Under the pieces are notes generated by a model. The model saw nothing but the letters and a program-made list of their open reading frames with translations. It ran no database searches and was not told where the DNA came from. The position numbers were made by a program, and so were the translations under genes. Of a stretch of 64,000 nt of DNA, positions 37,336 to 49,429 are shown piece by piece. Numbering within the stretch: position 1 is the stretch's first letter; each line of letters opens with the position of its first letter. Source of the DNA: Citrus sinensis (Eukaryota > Streptophyta > Magnoliopsida > Sapindales > Rutaceae); assembly GCF_022201045.2 (NCBI RefSeq), contig NC_068563.1, positions 30,043,001 through 30,107,000 on the forward strand, written 5' to 3'.

Positions 37336-39569
37336 AGAGGTTAAATTATCTGAAGGTTCCTCTCTTTATTTTTCAAAGTGATTTCCATCTATCGAATGGT
37401 CTGCAAAAATAAAGGGATTGTGTTAACATTTAATCTTTTGCACTAACTACAGGGCGTCATTGGAATTTTTTTTGGTTCAAAGAAACAATTTTTCTCCTGT
37501 TGTTAAAGACTAGCTGTGGTGCCAAGAAGGCGTTACAGGGCAGATCATTTTGTAGTTGGAGGTAGTGATAGAATTTCTTTGAAACAGTAGCAAATTTGTC
37601 CCACCTATAGCTTAGTCTAGTGTTTGCTTTATTGATTAATTTCAATACTTAGCACAACTACTCTTCTATTACATGGACAATGGCAATTTTTACTCAGTTT
37701 CTATGAATTTTTTTATTTATTTGATACTTTCATTGAAGTTTTCAATCATCTTCCCACAAGTTTTATTTTGATAGTAATAACATTCTGAGGCAGCAAAAGC
37801 AAAGCTTTCTTCACATTGAGCGGTATCTTTGTGGCTGCTTTTTAATGTCACTAATCATGGAACTGCATTACCACTACTCATCATACTGTGTTTTCTCTCT
37901 TATTAGCCAAAGTTACTAAGTTGGCATGCTTGATATAAGCGGTTACATGATTGTTAGGCACGGGAACTAGCCAAAAATATTTGGTACATTATTTCTTTCT
38001 AGACTATAAGTGCAGATCTAGGAAGCCTGCTTCCATATATTCTGTGGTCCATGCATATGGATGGCAATAGGGTGAGTTTGTGGTGAGGATTATGGTCTCT
38101 ATCTTCATCCTTCAACTCGAAACAATCTCCAAATCTACCTCCATACCCAATAATTTTTACTTGGAGATAATTCGGGGATATTCTTGATAATTCCTAAATG
38201 AGACTAGGGTTAAAATGAGGTATCGATCCCCAATTATTATTATTTTTTAAAAATATGATAATTTTGTCATTACTTGCTCTTTTCATTAGTATTCTCAATA
38301 ACTAAATAGATAAAATTGAACAACTATATCGCTATAGTTTCCGTGATTCTTGTTTGCCCTCTAGTTTGTGTGTGTTGAACTTTTATGAACAAATTGTTAC
38401 TCGTAGTAGGTCAAGATCTTGTAATCTCATATGAAACACGCAAATATTCAATCTGGCTAATCCCTGCATATTTCGGAACTGCACTCTTGAAACCATTAAC
38501 TTGATACTTCCAAATGTAGAGCTTGATTCTTCCAATGTTTACGAGTTCTTTTATATTTATATGTTTTTCATATACTAAGTGTGCTAGACTCTAGTGTTCA
38601 AATTAGAATTAGGAAGCTTTGGTGGAGCTCTAGCCTTCAGTTTATCAACTTGAGAGAACCAAAAATTGTAAATTAGAGTTTCCTTTTAGTAATTTTTTAA
38701 AATTATCACCATAATAATTTTATTTTTCTTAAATGTAGTAAATTTAAAAAATTTTGTTTTTAGGTTTGGGGGCTAATAAAATTCCTAAACTTGAACCTAA
38801 AATATTTTGGGCCTCAGGCCTATCTCATAATTAAAACCAACATTATTTTTTAAGTATAGCGGTTATATCTAATTTAAATTAACCGGGTATCGTTGGTTCA
38901 AGTAATGTGGATAGACTTTGTAAAAAAAAATTCTAGTATTTTAGTAACTTATAAATTCAATTATGTCTTAATTTTTTTGGGAATAATCTTTAAATTATTT
39001 TTACACTAACAATCTTTGAACCTAATTTTATTATTTAGCTTATATCCGAAATTTGAAAATCTTATTTCTTATGCTAAACCAAACAGACGGTAATTGGAAA
39101 TAAGCTATTCTTATCAAGGGAATCCACCGTTCCATCATCCAAACGGGCTCACTAAGAGGTGGAAAGCTGATTTTCTTTATCCAGGGAATACGTAACCACG
39201 CCGTTCAAATATTTCCTGATTTCCTTTTAGAAAATAACCACTGGGTCTCTACTTTCTGAACCATTGCAATATAAACATAGTCTACATTTTATTTCTCATT
39301 CCGGTCCCTCATTACTTACCGGATTTTAATATGTTTCGGAAGTAAGATTTTTTTTTTTATTTTACAGTAATTTTCTTTTTTTATTTGAATAAATTTCAAG
39401 TTGAGCCCCAATGACAACTTTTGATGCAACTAAGAATATATATAAGAGCTTTATTAACAATTTTTTCTAATTTTGCTCTTCAATTTGTTTTCTTATGTGA
39501 CAAATAAAAGTATGTAAAAGTTAGTTTTATCCTAAAGAATTCTTTAAATAAAAATAAATTTATATTATT
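37336..39569. other. intergenic, no gene seen
   Basis: AT-rich sequence without recognisable coding, RNA or well-bounded repeat features between the doubtful small frame and the TRIM element. Confidence 0.4.
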
Positions 39570-39938
39570 TGTTGAATTGTGTCTAGCTAATAAATGAAAG
39601 ATACTTGGGTTTATAAGGATAATATGTCACTCCACCCAATATGCTAGTTTTTTGGGTTAGATACTAAGAAATTCTAAGTCTAACCCCCCAACAATTGATA
39701 TTAGAACTAGACCTTAGTAGCCAGAATGTAGTGATTGAACAATTCAGGTGTGTCAGACAAACGGACCGGGATCCCGCGGTGGTTTCGTCCGAGAGGAGAA
39801 TTGTTGAGTTGTGTCTCACATTAGCTAGTAAAGTTATAAATGGGAGATACTTGTGTTTATAAGAAGGGTAGTTCACTCCATTCAATAGGCTAGTCTTTTG
39901 GATTGAATACTTAAAAATCTTAGACCCAACCCCCAACA
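39570..39938 (+). mobile_element. TRIM (terminal-repeat retrotransposon in miniature)
   Basis: Two direct repeats, 39570-39693 (124 bp) and 39802-39938 (137 bp), both start TGTTGA and end CCCCAACA; they share GATACTTG, GTTTATAAG, CACTCCA and CTAGT blocks. Directly after the first repeat, TGATATTAGAAC (39696-39707) matches the plant initiator-Met tRNA primer site TGGTATCAGAGC at 9 of 12 bases, all differences being transitions. Before the second repeat is a purine tract GAGAGGAGAA (39791-39800). Flanks TTATT and TTACT are a near target duplication. The whole is 369 bp with no coding space, which is the definition of a TRIM. Confidence 0.85.
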
Positions 39939-40104
39939 TTACTTTAATTACATTTTTTCTCTACTTAAATAATAACAATTATAATATTTTAACCAAAACA
40001 CATCAATTTAAGTAGTTTTCATAAACAAAATTTCGGGTTAAATACCGGTTTTGTTAATTAAATTTGGCACACTCAATGAAATTATAGCATAACACCTTTT
40101 CGAA

Positions 40105-41202
40105 AAAAGGTGAGGAGGATAACATTAAAAACGGAGCCTAAACCAAGTTAAACTCGTTAATTCTGTCGTTAAAAAACATTCTACATTAGAACTTTGGCAT
40201 CATAAATTGGACTTGTTTTGGGGGGAAGGTGTCGTATCATGAAGCCCAAGAGGTACAAAATGCTAGTGTGTTTAATAAATGGGCCTGGAGTCCAAAAATG
40301 CAAACTGGCCATAATTGCATCATTTATTATTATCGTTCGTTGATTAATGCGTATTATATTATCACAAATAAAAATGTACAACTAGAGCCATTAAAATTTG
40401 ACACATCTTAATAGTTCAATATAAATATGATATGAATAAATGAGTATGAATTGTTAAATTTGACACGATTATTAAATAGATTGAATATGGGTTGACACGA
40501 TTTTTTTTCCAAATTAAGTTAAGGTTAAAGATCTCCACTTATTTATCTTGATCAATGATACAATTATATTTTCTAATATAAATTAATTTGTAGGTTTTTG
40601 TCATCAAAAATTAAATATTAGACATTATTCTTTTTTTTTTTTGTTGAAGAATGAACATATATGTGGTGCTTCATTTATAAAATTTTAAATAGATTTATAA
40701 CTTTAATAATGTAAATATATAAAATATTAGTTGACATATATATTTTATACTGTCAATATATAATATTATTTACATATATAATTAAAATTTTAATATTGTA
40801 CATCTATAATATTTTGATAGATATCTATATTTTATAATATTGATAAATTATATATGTGGGAATATTTTATATAAATTTTATTAAATATATTAATATATAA
40901 TTACTAATTAGTTCTGTTTGGAGGTAGCTACTAAATTATACGAGGCTAAACTTGTACTTCCATTCCTTACGGAACAAAAGTGAAATAAAATATCATTTAA
41001 TCTCAGCCGTTCAATATCGACCGTCCGATCCTCTACCCTTTTTATATCTAACCTTTCGACTCTTGCCTCATCTCCGTCTCCGTGGCCTATTTCTTTTCCA
41101 GTTAGGGTTTTGGGCTGCTTGCTTTCCTTCGTTTTGGTTAATAAGATCTTTTCTAGGGTTTTTATCTGCTCGTATTTTTCGAAATTCATTTCAGATTCAG
41201 TT
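40105..41202 (+). promoter_or_regulatory. RanBP1 promoter and leader (copy B of the duplicated segment)
   Basis: The upstream region of RanBP1, duplicated at 20405-21466. The leader-proximal part holds telo-box-like TTAGGGTTTTGG (about 41102) and CTAGGGTTTTT (about 41152), common in promoters of plant housekeeping and growth genes. Copy B carries an extra block of about 21 bases (TGCTTGCTTTCCTTCG) that copy A lacks. Similarity to copy A ends about 90 bases before the start codon. Confidence 0.7.
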
Positions 41203-41289
41203 ACCCTCGCGCTGTCAGCCCCCATAGTCACAGTCACCGATCGGTCGCACACAAACGAATCTCCCGGCACAGGAAAGAAATCAGAAGCA

Positions 41290-43324
41290 ATGGCAAGCAC
41301 CACCGAGGGTGATCACAGAGAGGAGGAGGTCCCACACAATGAGGACGAGGACACCGGAGCTCAGGTTGCCCCCATCGTGAAACTTGAGGAAGTCGCCGTC
41401 ACCACTGGCGAAGAGGACGAAGATGCCATACTAGATCTGTAAGTACTTGTTTTTGTATATTATTGGCTAGATCCGATTGTTGTTTGCTGCTTTTAGGGTT
41501 TTTTTTTTTTTAATTTGTAATTTTTCCTCCTTTTGTAGGAAGGCAAAGCTGTACCGTTTTGATAAGGACGGGAATCAGTGGAAAGAGAGAGGCGCCGGTA
41601 CTGTTAAGTTGTTGAAACATAAAGTGACCGGCAAAGTTCGCCTCGTTATGAGGCAATCTAAGACTCTCAAGATCTGCGCCAATCATCTCGGTTCGTTATT
41701 TATTTTTAATTATTTCTGTTAAATTTGTATTCTATTTGTTGAATAATAATATAAATAAATGAAACTTTTTTTTGCTGAACAGTATTGCCGATGATGTCCG
41801 TGCAAGAGCACGCTGGAAATGATAAGTCGTGCGTGTGGCATGCTGCTGACTATGCTGATGGTGAATTGAAGGATGAGCTTTTCTGCATCAGATTTGGATC
41901 CGTTGAGAGTGAGTATTTCTTTTCCTTTATTGATTCAAGTAAATTAAATCATGTAACTAGTGTTTTGAGATTAATTACTGAATACCTTTGGCTTTTTTTA
42001 GATTAGTAATTAGTTCAATTCTTTCAGTTAAATCATTGTGACTTGCAAGCTTGAAACCAATTGTGTATTGTGTTTGAACTATTTTTACTGCAAAGAGTTT
42101 ATGGGATAGCTAATCAACAAAATGCTGTTGGGATTTATAAAGTTACCTAATGTTTTCATTCGTTTAGGTCATCAACTAATGTTTTGTTTTCTCTGTTAGA
42201 CTACTCCCACTGTTATTATTATTATTATCATCTTTATGGTTGTGGTTAAAAGGAATACTATATCTAAAGTCCGGATCGCAATTGAGATTGTTAAATGTAT
42301 GAGTCCTACTGGGAAATCTGTAATCCAGAAAGCCTTTTTAAGATTGCTTAGCGTCTGGGTCTGAGGTTGAGGTGCCTTGTATGGTTCTGTGGCTCATAGA
42401 TATTGCAGTTTGCCACTATTATCTTTCTTGTATCCAAATTAAAGATAACTTAAACATGTGTTCTTACATGTCTGTCGACATTTTTATAGTTTAATATTTA
42501 TTCTGTCATTCGGTGGGACTACTTTTTATCATTTCAATTGGGATGCTTTGGTTAGGTTTTGTGTGAATTGGAATTTTGATTACTGTTGATCATTACACCA
42601 TGTCTCTGAACTGAATCAATTTTCTTGATGGCGTTATTAAAATTTTGGGAATGTTGGATTTATTTCTCTAGTTTGATAATCAGAATTTCAGTGGGAGGTT
42701 TTACTTATTATCTTATTTTTTGCCTTTCTCTTTCTCTCTGCGGTCTTTCTTGTGTCAATCTTATTGATCTTTATTGCTTGAGAAAGCAATTGGTAGCAAT
42801 TTTTGAATATACTTCTGATAAATTTTGCAGAATTTATTTCTGGAAGAAAGATATATATATTTTAGTAAGATATATATTTTTAGTGCTCATGTGAAAATGT
42901 TCTCCACACTCTAGACAGCATTAGGTTGGTTATATTTTGTTCTCATCTGTGGTGAAGTTCCGTCACAGTATAGTTGGATGGTATATTTTATAATAATAGT
43001 TGTTTCACCTCAATTGTCATTTTCTGTTTTTTTAATTATCTGTTACATAATGTGCTTTTTGATTCAGATTGCAAAAGCTTTATGGAAATGGTTCATGAAG
43101 TTGCTGAATCCCAAAAAAAGAAAGAGGAGAACAAAGATGCATCTGCAACTGCTGGTCTTCTTGAGAAATTGAGTGTTGAAGAAAATAAAACTGAAGACAA
43201 ATCTAGGGCAGAGGAGGAGGTGCCCAAAGAGGAGAAGGAGGAGGAGGTGCCCAAAGAGGAGAAGAAGGAATCCAAGAGTGAAGAAGCAGAGAAGAAACCT
43301 GAGGAGCCTGCTTCCTCAACATAG
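41290..43324 (+). CDS. RANBP1: Ran-binding protein 1
   Basis: Cytosolic partner of the Ran GTPase: it binds Ran-GTP and helps RanGAP trigger hydrolysis after nuclear export. Exons 41290-41438, 41539-41690, 41783-41908 and 43068-43324 join in phase to 227 aa, the usual length. An acidic N-terminus ([13 protein letters not shown]) is followed by the RanBD1 (PH-fold) domain: [64 protein letters not shown] and [14 protein letters not shown] are all family signatures. The tail is a Lys/Glu-rich tract with a tandem EEEVPKEEK duplication. The frame is open upstream of the ATG to 41110, but the chosen start matches the conserved MAS start. Intron 3 is long (about 1.16 kb). The gene appears intact. 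Confidence 0.95.
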
Positions 43325-43805
43325 AGGACTGGGTTTGTTTTATCACCATATGCTTGGCAATGTGAAGAGGTTTGTTAGTCGACCTTGGTTCTCATCCATG
43401 TCTTGGCGTATAAATCTGGTGGAAATTTTGAACCAATTTATGGGCTGTAGTGGTTTGGGTCTGTGTCCAGTTTGAGTCTGTCGACAAGTGGTCAAGCTCA
43501 GGTCATGTTTGCATGTTGGGGGTTGTGTTTTTGTAGTTGGTATTCTCAGAGAGTTAAGTTAGGGCTTTTCCAAAATATATTACTGTTTATTGGTGCAAGT
43601 CCCTGATCATATATTGCTTAAGGTTTTCTTGAAAAAAACAAAAAAAATAACTTTCACAGGGTCTTTGTTGAGATATACTTTTTCTGCAATTCAAGAGTTT
43701 GGATTTATTATTTTAATGTTATATGATCAGAAATTGAGTGCTGTTGACTGTTCTTTTGAATGTCAATTCTGACTGCTTTTTCTTAGGGTGTTGTTGAGTT
43801 ACCTG
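43325..43805. other. RanBP1 3' UTR and flank
   Basis: Probable 3' UTR of RanBP1 followed by AT-rich DNA. No separate gene is visible. Confidence 0.5.
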
Positions 43806-43913
43806 ATAATGTAACTTACATTAACCCAATAGGTGTATTTAGTGACCTAAAAAGTAGTTTAGTTGATTCTACTTTTAGGTCACTAATTACAATTTCATAG
43901 TAAGTTACATTAT
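43806..43913. repeat. 108-bp fold-back element
   Basis: ATAATGTAACTTAC at 43806-43819 is the exact inverse of GTAAGTTACATTAT at 43900-43913. Inside, AGTGACCTAAAAAGTAG and CTACTTTTAGGTCACT form a second near-perfect stem. This is a small nested-stem MITE just 3' of RanBP1. No target duplication was confirmed. Confidence 0.6.
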
Positions 43914-44751
43914 AATATACTTTGTTTTTCATCAATCATTTAGTCATAATCTTAATGAGTTGGACACTTGGACATTGTATTTGCTGCATACGCATGGAAA
44001 TTGATAATTTAAATTTTGTTTTTGAAGATTAAACATGTTATTATAATGTATTTGAAAATTTTCTTTTACGAATGTCCCCCAGGAGAGAATATCTCTAACT
44101 TATACATGCTGTGTTTTTGAATCCGATAAATATAATTACATCAACAGAAAATGGTAAGTGGATAAAAAGATGACAAAATCATTTGTCTTTTTGTGAATTT
44201 TTGAATTTTTTTAAAAAATAATCTTTAAAAGAATTTTTTATCACAACTTAAACACAACAGTGATATCACTCCCAATTGATATATGGATGCACAAATCATA
44301 TGGAAGCTCGTAGATAGCTTTCTGGGAAAAAGGGTCAGCAAATGGCGATAGCCATGTGTCTACTAGCATGGCAAGACGCCAAGACTAGAGGGGATGGCTG
44401 CCCAACCTTGTCGTTAAGATGGGTCGTCCCCATCATCCAACTGATATTGTTCATCTTTGTTAAAATTGACACAAGGAGATCATTTAAGCTTAGACATGGG
44501 TTCCACAATGAGCCCATCAACCAGTCAAGGCGACCTACCTGGGTTTGAACTTCAATCAAATCAATATTCCTTTGCTTCTAACTAGTTTTACGACTAATGC
44601 ACATGTGTGTTCACATAATAATATTAGTGGCTCTAGTTCTTCATCTAACATTTCATGTTAGTTCTCAACTGCAAATATTGAAGTTGGGTTGATTATTTCT
44701 CGATAGAAGTGACACGAAAATCGAAATTGACGTGCATTTTATGGTTAATGT
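43914..44751. other. AT-rich spacer, no gene seen
   Basis: A richer patch at 44335-44560 is open on both strands (about 70 codons each) but matches nothing I know; it may be a repeat fragment. Confidence 0.35.
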
Positions 44752-44856
44752 TAAGTTACTTGCATGTACCTTACACCCCTCTCACATGAATAGTGAATGA
44801 TGTGGGTCCACTCACTATTCATGTGAGAGGGTTGTAAGGTACATGCATGTAACTTA
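44752..44856. repeat. near-perfect 105-bp hairpin
   Basis: Arms of about 45 bases: left begins TAAGTTACTTGCATGTACCT and right ends AGGTACATGCATGTAACTTA. By eye they pair with only about two mismatches (CTTG/CATG and ACACC/ACAACC) around a loop of about 15 bases (ATGATGTGGGTCCAC region). It is either a very young MITE or a miRNA/siRNA-type precursor; no target duplication was established. Confidence 0.75.
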
Positions 44857-47800
44857 GAGGGATCCGCATTTTATATGTTTAATTTGCCCAAAAAAAATTA
44901 AGATGCAAGAACTTTGTAAGGAGAGAACGTTGCCGTGTGTGCAAATGTGGTCCACTACTCAAATAGAAATGAAATTTTGTTTGGGGCTGTTAGAAAATTT
45001 GGTCCCTGTGGTGGCTGTGCTGTATTAATTATCTCCTTAAGCCTCCATCAACACTCCCAATTTGCCTATATTTTCTTTTTCAATCAACCAAATTGGAATT
45101 ATAAGCAGGCCTTTTGCAGTCTTTGATCTTGCTTTTTGGATGCCGAATCCACAAATTGAGAGGAAGTAAACCTAAACTTTACTACAACCATTGTGCCCTG
45201 CAATGATCGCAAGTTTCACTTGAAAATTTCGTTATTATTTTTAAATTTCTCGTAACAAATCGTACGTCTCCTAGTTAAAGGTGTAAATTGGGACCGTTCA
45301 TCACAAGAAGTTTGTAATTAATTTATAACTTGTGATGTAGATGTAGGTACTCGGGAGGATTTGATTTTGAGGGGAAGCACAGGCGATGTTATGTGAAAAT
45401 GGACTAGTTTCTCTGAAAGCGCGATTACGAGCTGATTATGCTAGAGACGGGAGTCCATTTAAGACTTGCATTGCATGATCACGACGTGGTCCTCCATATA
45501 AGACTTGCATTGTATGATCACAACGTGGTCCCAGTTTTCAATGGAAGGGGACCTTGAGCTTTTTATTGGTGTTTTCAGAAATTGCTGCATATCTGGAGTT
45601 GATGAGAGAGCGTGTTGCTTTGCATTAACGAGACTGACATGTGTGTATGGCACCTTCGTGGCTTCCCTTGCTAATTGTATGTGTATGGACTATGGAATAT
45701 CTGTGAAGAAAGTATCTGCCAACTTCACCATCTTAATCGTTTGAGCCAAGCCCCTTATATGTGCATGTGATAACATCACCACAGGAATCCTTTGGAAGGA
45801 AATCACTTCACTTGTGTATCATCATGTGCCCAAATTTTTGGTCCATGAAGAGCTAGCTACTTCAAAAGATAAGGCTTTGTAAGGTTGATCATCATACAAT
45901 CCGGTTTCTTCCTCTTAATTGAACATTCAAACTAGAGCTTACTTGAGTGAGAGCTGCAAGCAACCTAATAATTCTCAAATGTTAAGAACACTGAATCAAT
46001 GGGGACAAACACACGAGAGCCATTAACTCTTTGATAAAGAAAGCACACCTGACACATCCTTGTACCTCTTTCCTCTCTTTAGTTTCGCCGGTAATTTATA
46101 GAAATACCCCCAAAATAATGGTCAGTTTACAAAAGTAGCACCCTAAACAATTTTTTTTTTTGGGAGCATTTCAAATGTAAACATCCCTTAGTAATCTATG
46201 GTGCTAGACAAATGATTGACATATATATAGTCCGTCAATTTTCTATCAGTCGGTTATATGTTGGACATCGAATATGTTAATCGCTTGTTAATCTTTCGTA
46301 AATTGTATATGAAGTGTAACACATTACTTAGGAATATTTTTATCTAAAATACCTATTTTTAGATGCTAAAATAAGAAAACAATGATGAGAGGGCCATTTT
46401 CTTGAATTGACCCTAAATCTAATTTTCGCAAAATTGTTCATAATTTTCCCGAGTTTCTTTCAATATTTGTAATTTTCTTTTCATCTCTCCATGCCTTGTA
46501 CTAACAAATTATGCTCTTTGTACGGGTGGACCCAATAATACTTGTGCGAGAAGAGAAGAAACAGAGAAATAGAAATGGCCGCTAAGCAAATAAAACTCGA
46601 TAGATATCTTTAGTTTTTAATTATGCATCTTCTAGTTTAAAGCTCCACATGTTTTGTGGTAATTGTAAGTTTTGAAGCCAATGATTTGATATAGAAAAAA
46701 ACAACGTCGGATCTGGTTGTTATGATAGATATATAGATAATAGATACGATATCTTATATGTTTAAAATAATGCATTCATATGCTATTATAAATTAAGAAC
46801 CGTGTTTTGCCCATAGTGTAACATCTCATTCTCATAGCATTGGAACCTTGACCAATGTCCACATAAAGAGAGAGTTCAAGGATAAGTTCACATCAAATCT
46901 TAGCATCTTATACTAGTTGGTAGGCAATATGTCACAACTTGTATCTCGAAAGTTGGCTTCATTATTGAACCCACCAAAATTGGAGGTCGGCCATGATTAT
47001 TAACATTACATTGATTAACTAAATAAAAAAAAATCTAAAATTGTTTCTTCCTACCAAGAATATGTAAATAGTAAAAATTCGTAAAATAAAGAGATGAAAA
47101 TTAAAAGGAAAGCAAAGACCACTTAGATCTTTCTCCCATTACAAGGAAAACGATTTTGAGTTATTTGAGTATCACATGTACTATCACGAGACTCATTCTC
47201 TACTATGATAAGTAGTTATTTGTAGTTGTAAAATAGATCTCGAGTTAATAGCATGCATTTAGAGGGTGGAACCGATATTAGACATGGTTGCGCGGATATC
47301 CGAGGAAAACCATACCATAATTATGTGAATTTAGTCTCTCAGTAAAATTGCAATATAAACATTTAAAAAATAAAAATGGGAAGTGTATCCATTGCATGGA
47401 CAATAAGATTGTATTAAAGATATATTCTCTAAAACTAAAGGGACTAGTGGGAGGACAATTTTGAAAAGGGGAAAAAGGATAGAAATACTTACATGATCCT
47501 ATAATTAGTTCAGTTCGGTTCTGCCTTGAAACAAATTATTAAACCAAACTGAAATTGATAGGTACATAAAAATATAAATTGAATACAAATAGAATTACAT
47601 AATCAAATTTAATACTATTTAGTTTAAGAATTTTTATAATTTTTCTTTTATATTCACTACTAAAATTTTGGACTTTTCATCTAAATTTAATTTTTTTCTT
47701 AATTTAATTCCATTATTACCACTACACTTCATGATTTATACGAAAATATTAATGCGGAAAATTTTATAATAAATAAATGTTGTTAAATTAACCCATTTGT

Positions 47801-48228
47801 TTTTTAATATTTAGTAGCCACTATTCAAGTGAAAATAAGAAGTACTACAAGTCCAAGTCCACATCAGCTGACAGATTCTTATCAACAACCGATGATGTTG
47901 CCAAGTACAGAATGGAGTACTTTTTAGATACATCTCCTGATTTTTAACGTATTTACACTTAGATGGTAAGTTTATCCGTATTATTAGAGATTTCCCTGTC
48001 CTTTAGAATTTCCAGACCGTTCCAAAAAGACCAAAATACCCCAATTTCCTTGCAAAATATTCACCTCTGTCATATCCAACCAAGCACCCAAACAAATAAT
48101 TTTCTAGAAAACAAAAACTGGGAAAGACCAAAACCCATTGACAAAATTCTTTCTTTTTGTTGAATTAGATGCTTCCTCCACCCGTCACCACACCCCAATT
48201 CATTTCTTAAAATGATATGCAAACCCAT
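44857..48228. other. intergenic AT-rich DNA with a short tandem repeat
   Basis: No supportable gene. At 45452-45532 a unit of about 41 bases is present twice in tandem (AAGACTTGCATTGCATGATC / AAGACTTGCATTGTATGATC, each followed by AC[G/A]ACGTGGTC). The rest is AT-rich without clear features up to the LTR element. Confidence 0.45.
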
Positions 48229-49387
48229 TATTGATGCCGAAATCCGGATGAGTTGGTCAGATCTCAGATCCCTGCATCGGCATTAAATTTGTTTGGTGGG
48301 AAACTGCTGATTAGGTAGTACCATGAACAGATTTTCTATGAGCAGATGTTCTGTGAGCAGACAACCCATGAGCAGATAATCCATAAGCAGATGATCCACG
48401 AGCAGAGAACCCATGAGCAGACGATCCATGAGCAGATAACCCATGAGCAGACAATTCATGAGCAGACGATCCATGAGCAAACGATCCATGAGCAGACAAC
48501 CCATGAGCAGATTATCCATGAGTAAATAACCTATGAGCAGACAATCCATAAGCAGACGATCCATGAGCAGATAATCCATGAGCAGACAATCTATGAGCAG
48601 ACAATCTATGAGCAGACAATCTGTAAGCCTGTGTACACAACCAACAGTCAGGAGGTGCCGGAAGTTTTTCCAGTGAGAACCCTCCAACGCTCAAGTCAGC
48701 GATTCGGGTCTTACTTGGAAAAATCCATACCACAATTCATGTGGCTTAACTATAATTGCTTTAAACAAAAGCTTTTAAGTAAGTTTAAAGGAAAAGAATT
48801 TGAAATAATCAATTTTAAAGAAATCACAGGCGAAAGAGAAATTTCTCAGTGGTAGAGAGAGAAAAATGTCCAATGAGTTCAGTTGCTGAGAGAGAGAGAG
48901 AGACAAAGTTTGAAGAATCCCCACCCCGCTTTTCCTTCCCCTTCCAAGGGTTTTTATAGGAAACTATAGCGGTTTTTATCCTCTCCCCTAGGATTCTCAA
49001 GAAAATTACTAATTTTCAGCCCACTAAGAATATGGTCCCTAATATTTCGGAGAAAATGTTTTGACTGAATCGTGCTTTCTGGTAACTTCCTGGTCGAGGT
49101 GACCAATAACATCCTGGTTGAGGTGATGTGCTCGAGGTCACCACATATTATTATGGTCGAGGTCACCAATAATATCCTGGTGGAGGTGATGTGCGCGAGG
49201 TCACCACATATTATTCTGGTCGAGATGACCAATAATATCCTGGTGGAGGTGATCTGCTCGAGGTGACTAATAACATCCTGGTCGAGGTGATCTGCTCAAC
49301 TATTTGCTCGCTTTTACTTTGGAGTAGAGCACGATAATGTATGAGCAAATACCTTTATCTTGGTCACCCTATTTCATTCCCTAAACA
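48229..49387. repeat. left LTR
   Basis: 1159 bp. Contains an array of about 20 copies of a 15-base unit like CCATGAGCAGACAAT at about 48322-48625 (shadow frames on both strands read as 5-residue repeats), a short (GA)n near 48891, and about three copies of a repeat built on CTGGTCGAGGTGACCAATAA at about 49088-49290. Confidence 0.8.
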
Positions 49388-49429
49388 CTAGTCCCCCAGT
49401 TTCTAGTGTTGAGAGTGAAACAAATCAAG

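Noticed and set aside
41110-41289. Longer N-terminus for RanBP1 from the upstream in-frame ATG at 41110
   Set aside because: The added residues are hydrophobic leader translation unlike RanBP1, part of the upstream sequence is a repeat also present at 20405-21466, and MAST at 41290 matches the family start.
44335-44560. Two overlapping frames on opposite strands
   Set aside because: No recognisable motif on either strand and no splice or promoter context; left as an unassigned spacer.
44530-44560. tRNA-like GGGTTTGAACTTC
   Set aside because: Resembles a B-box only loosely; no acceptor stem or D-arm could be formed nearby.
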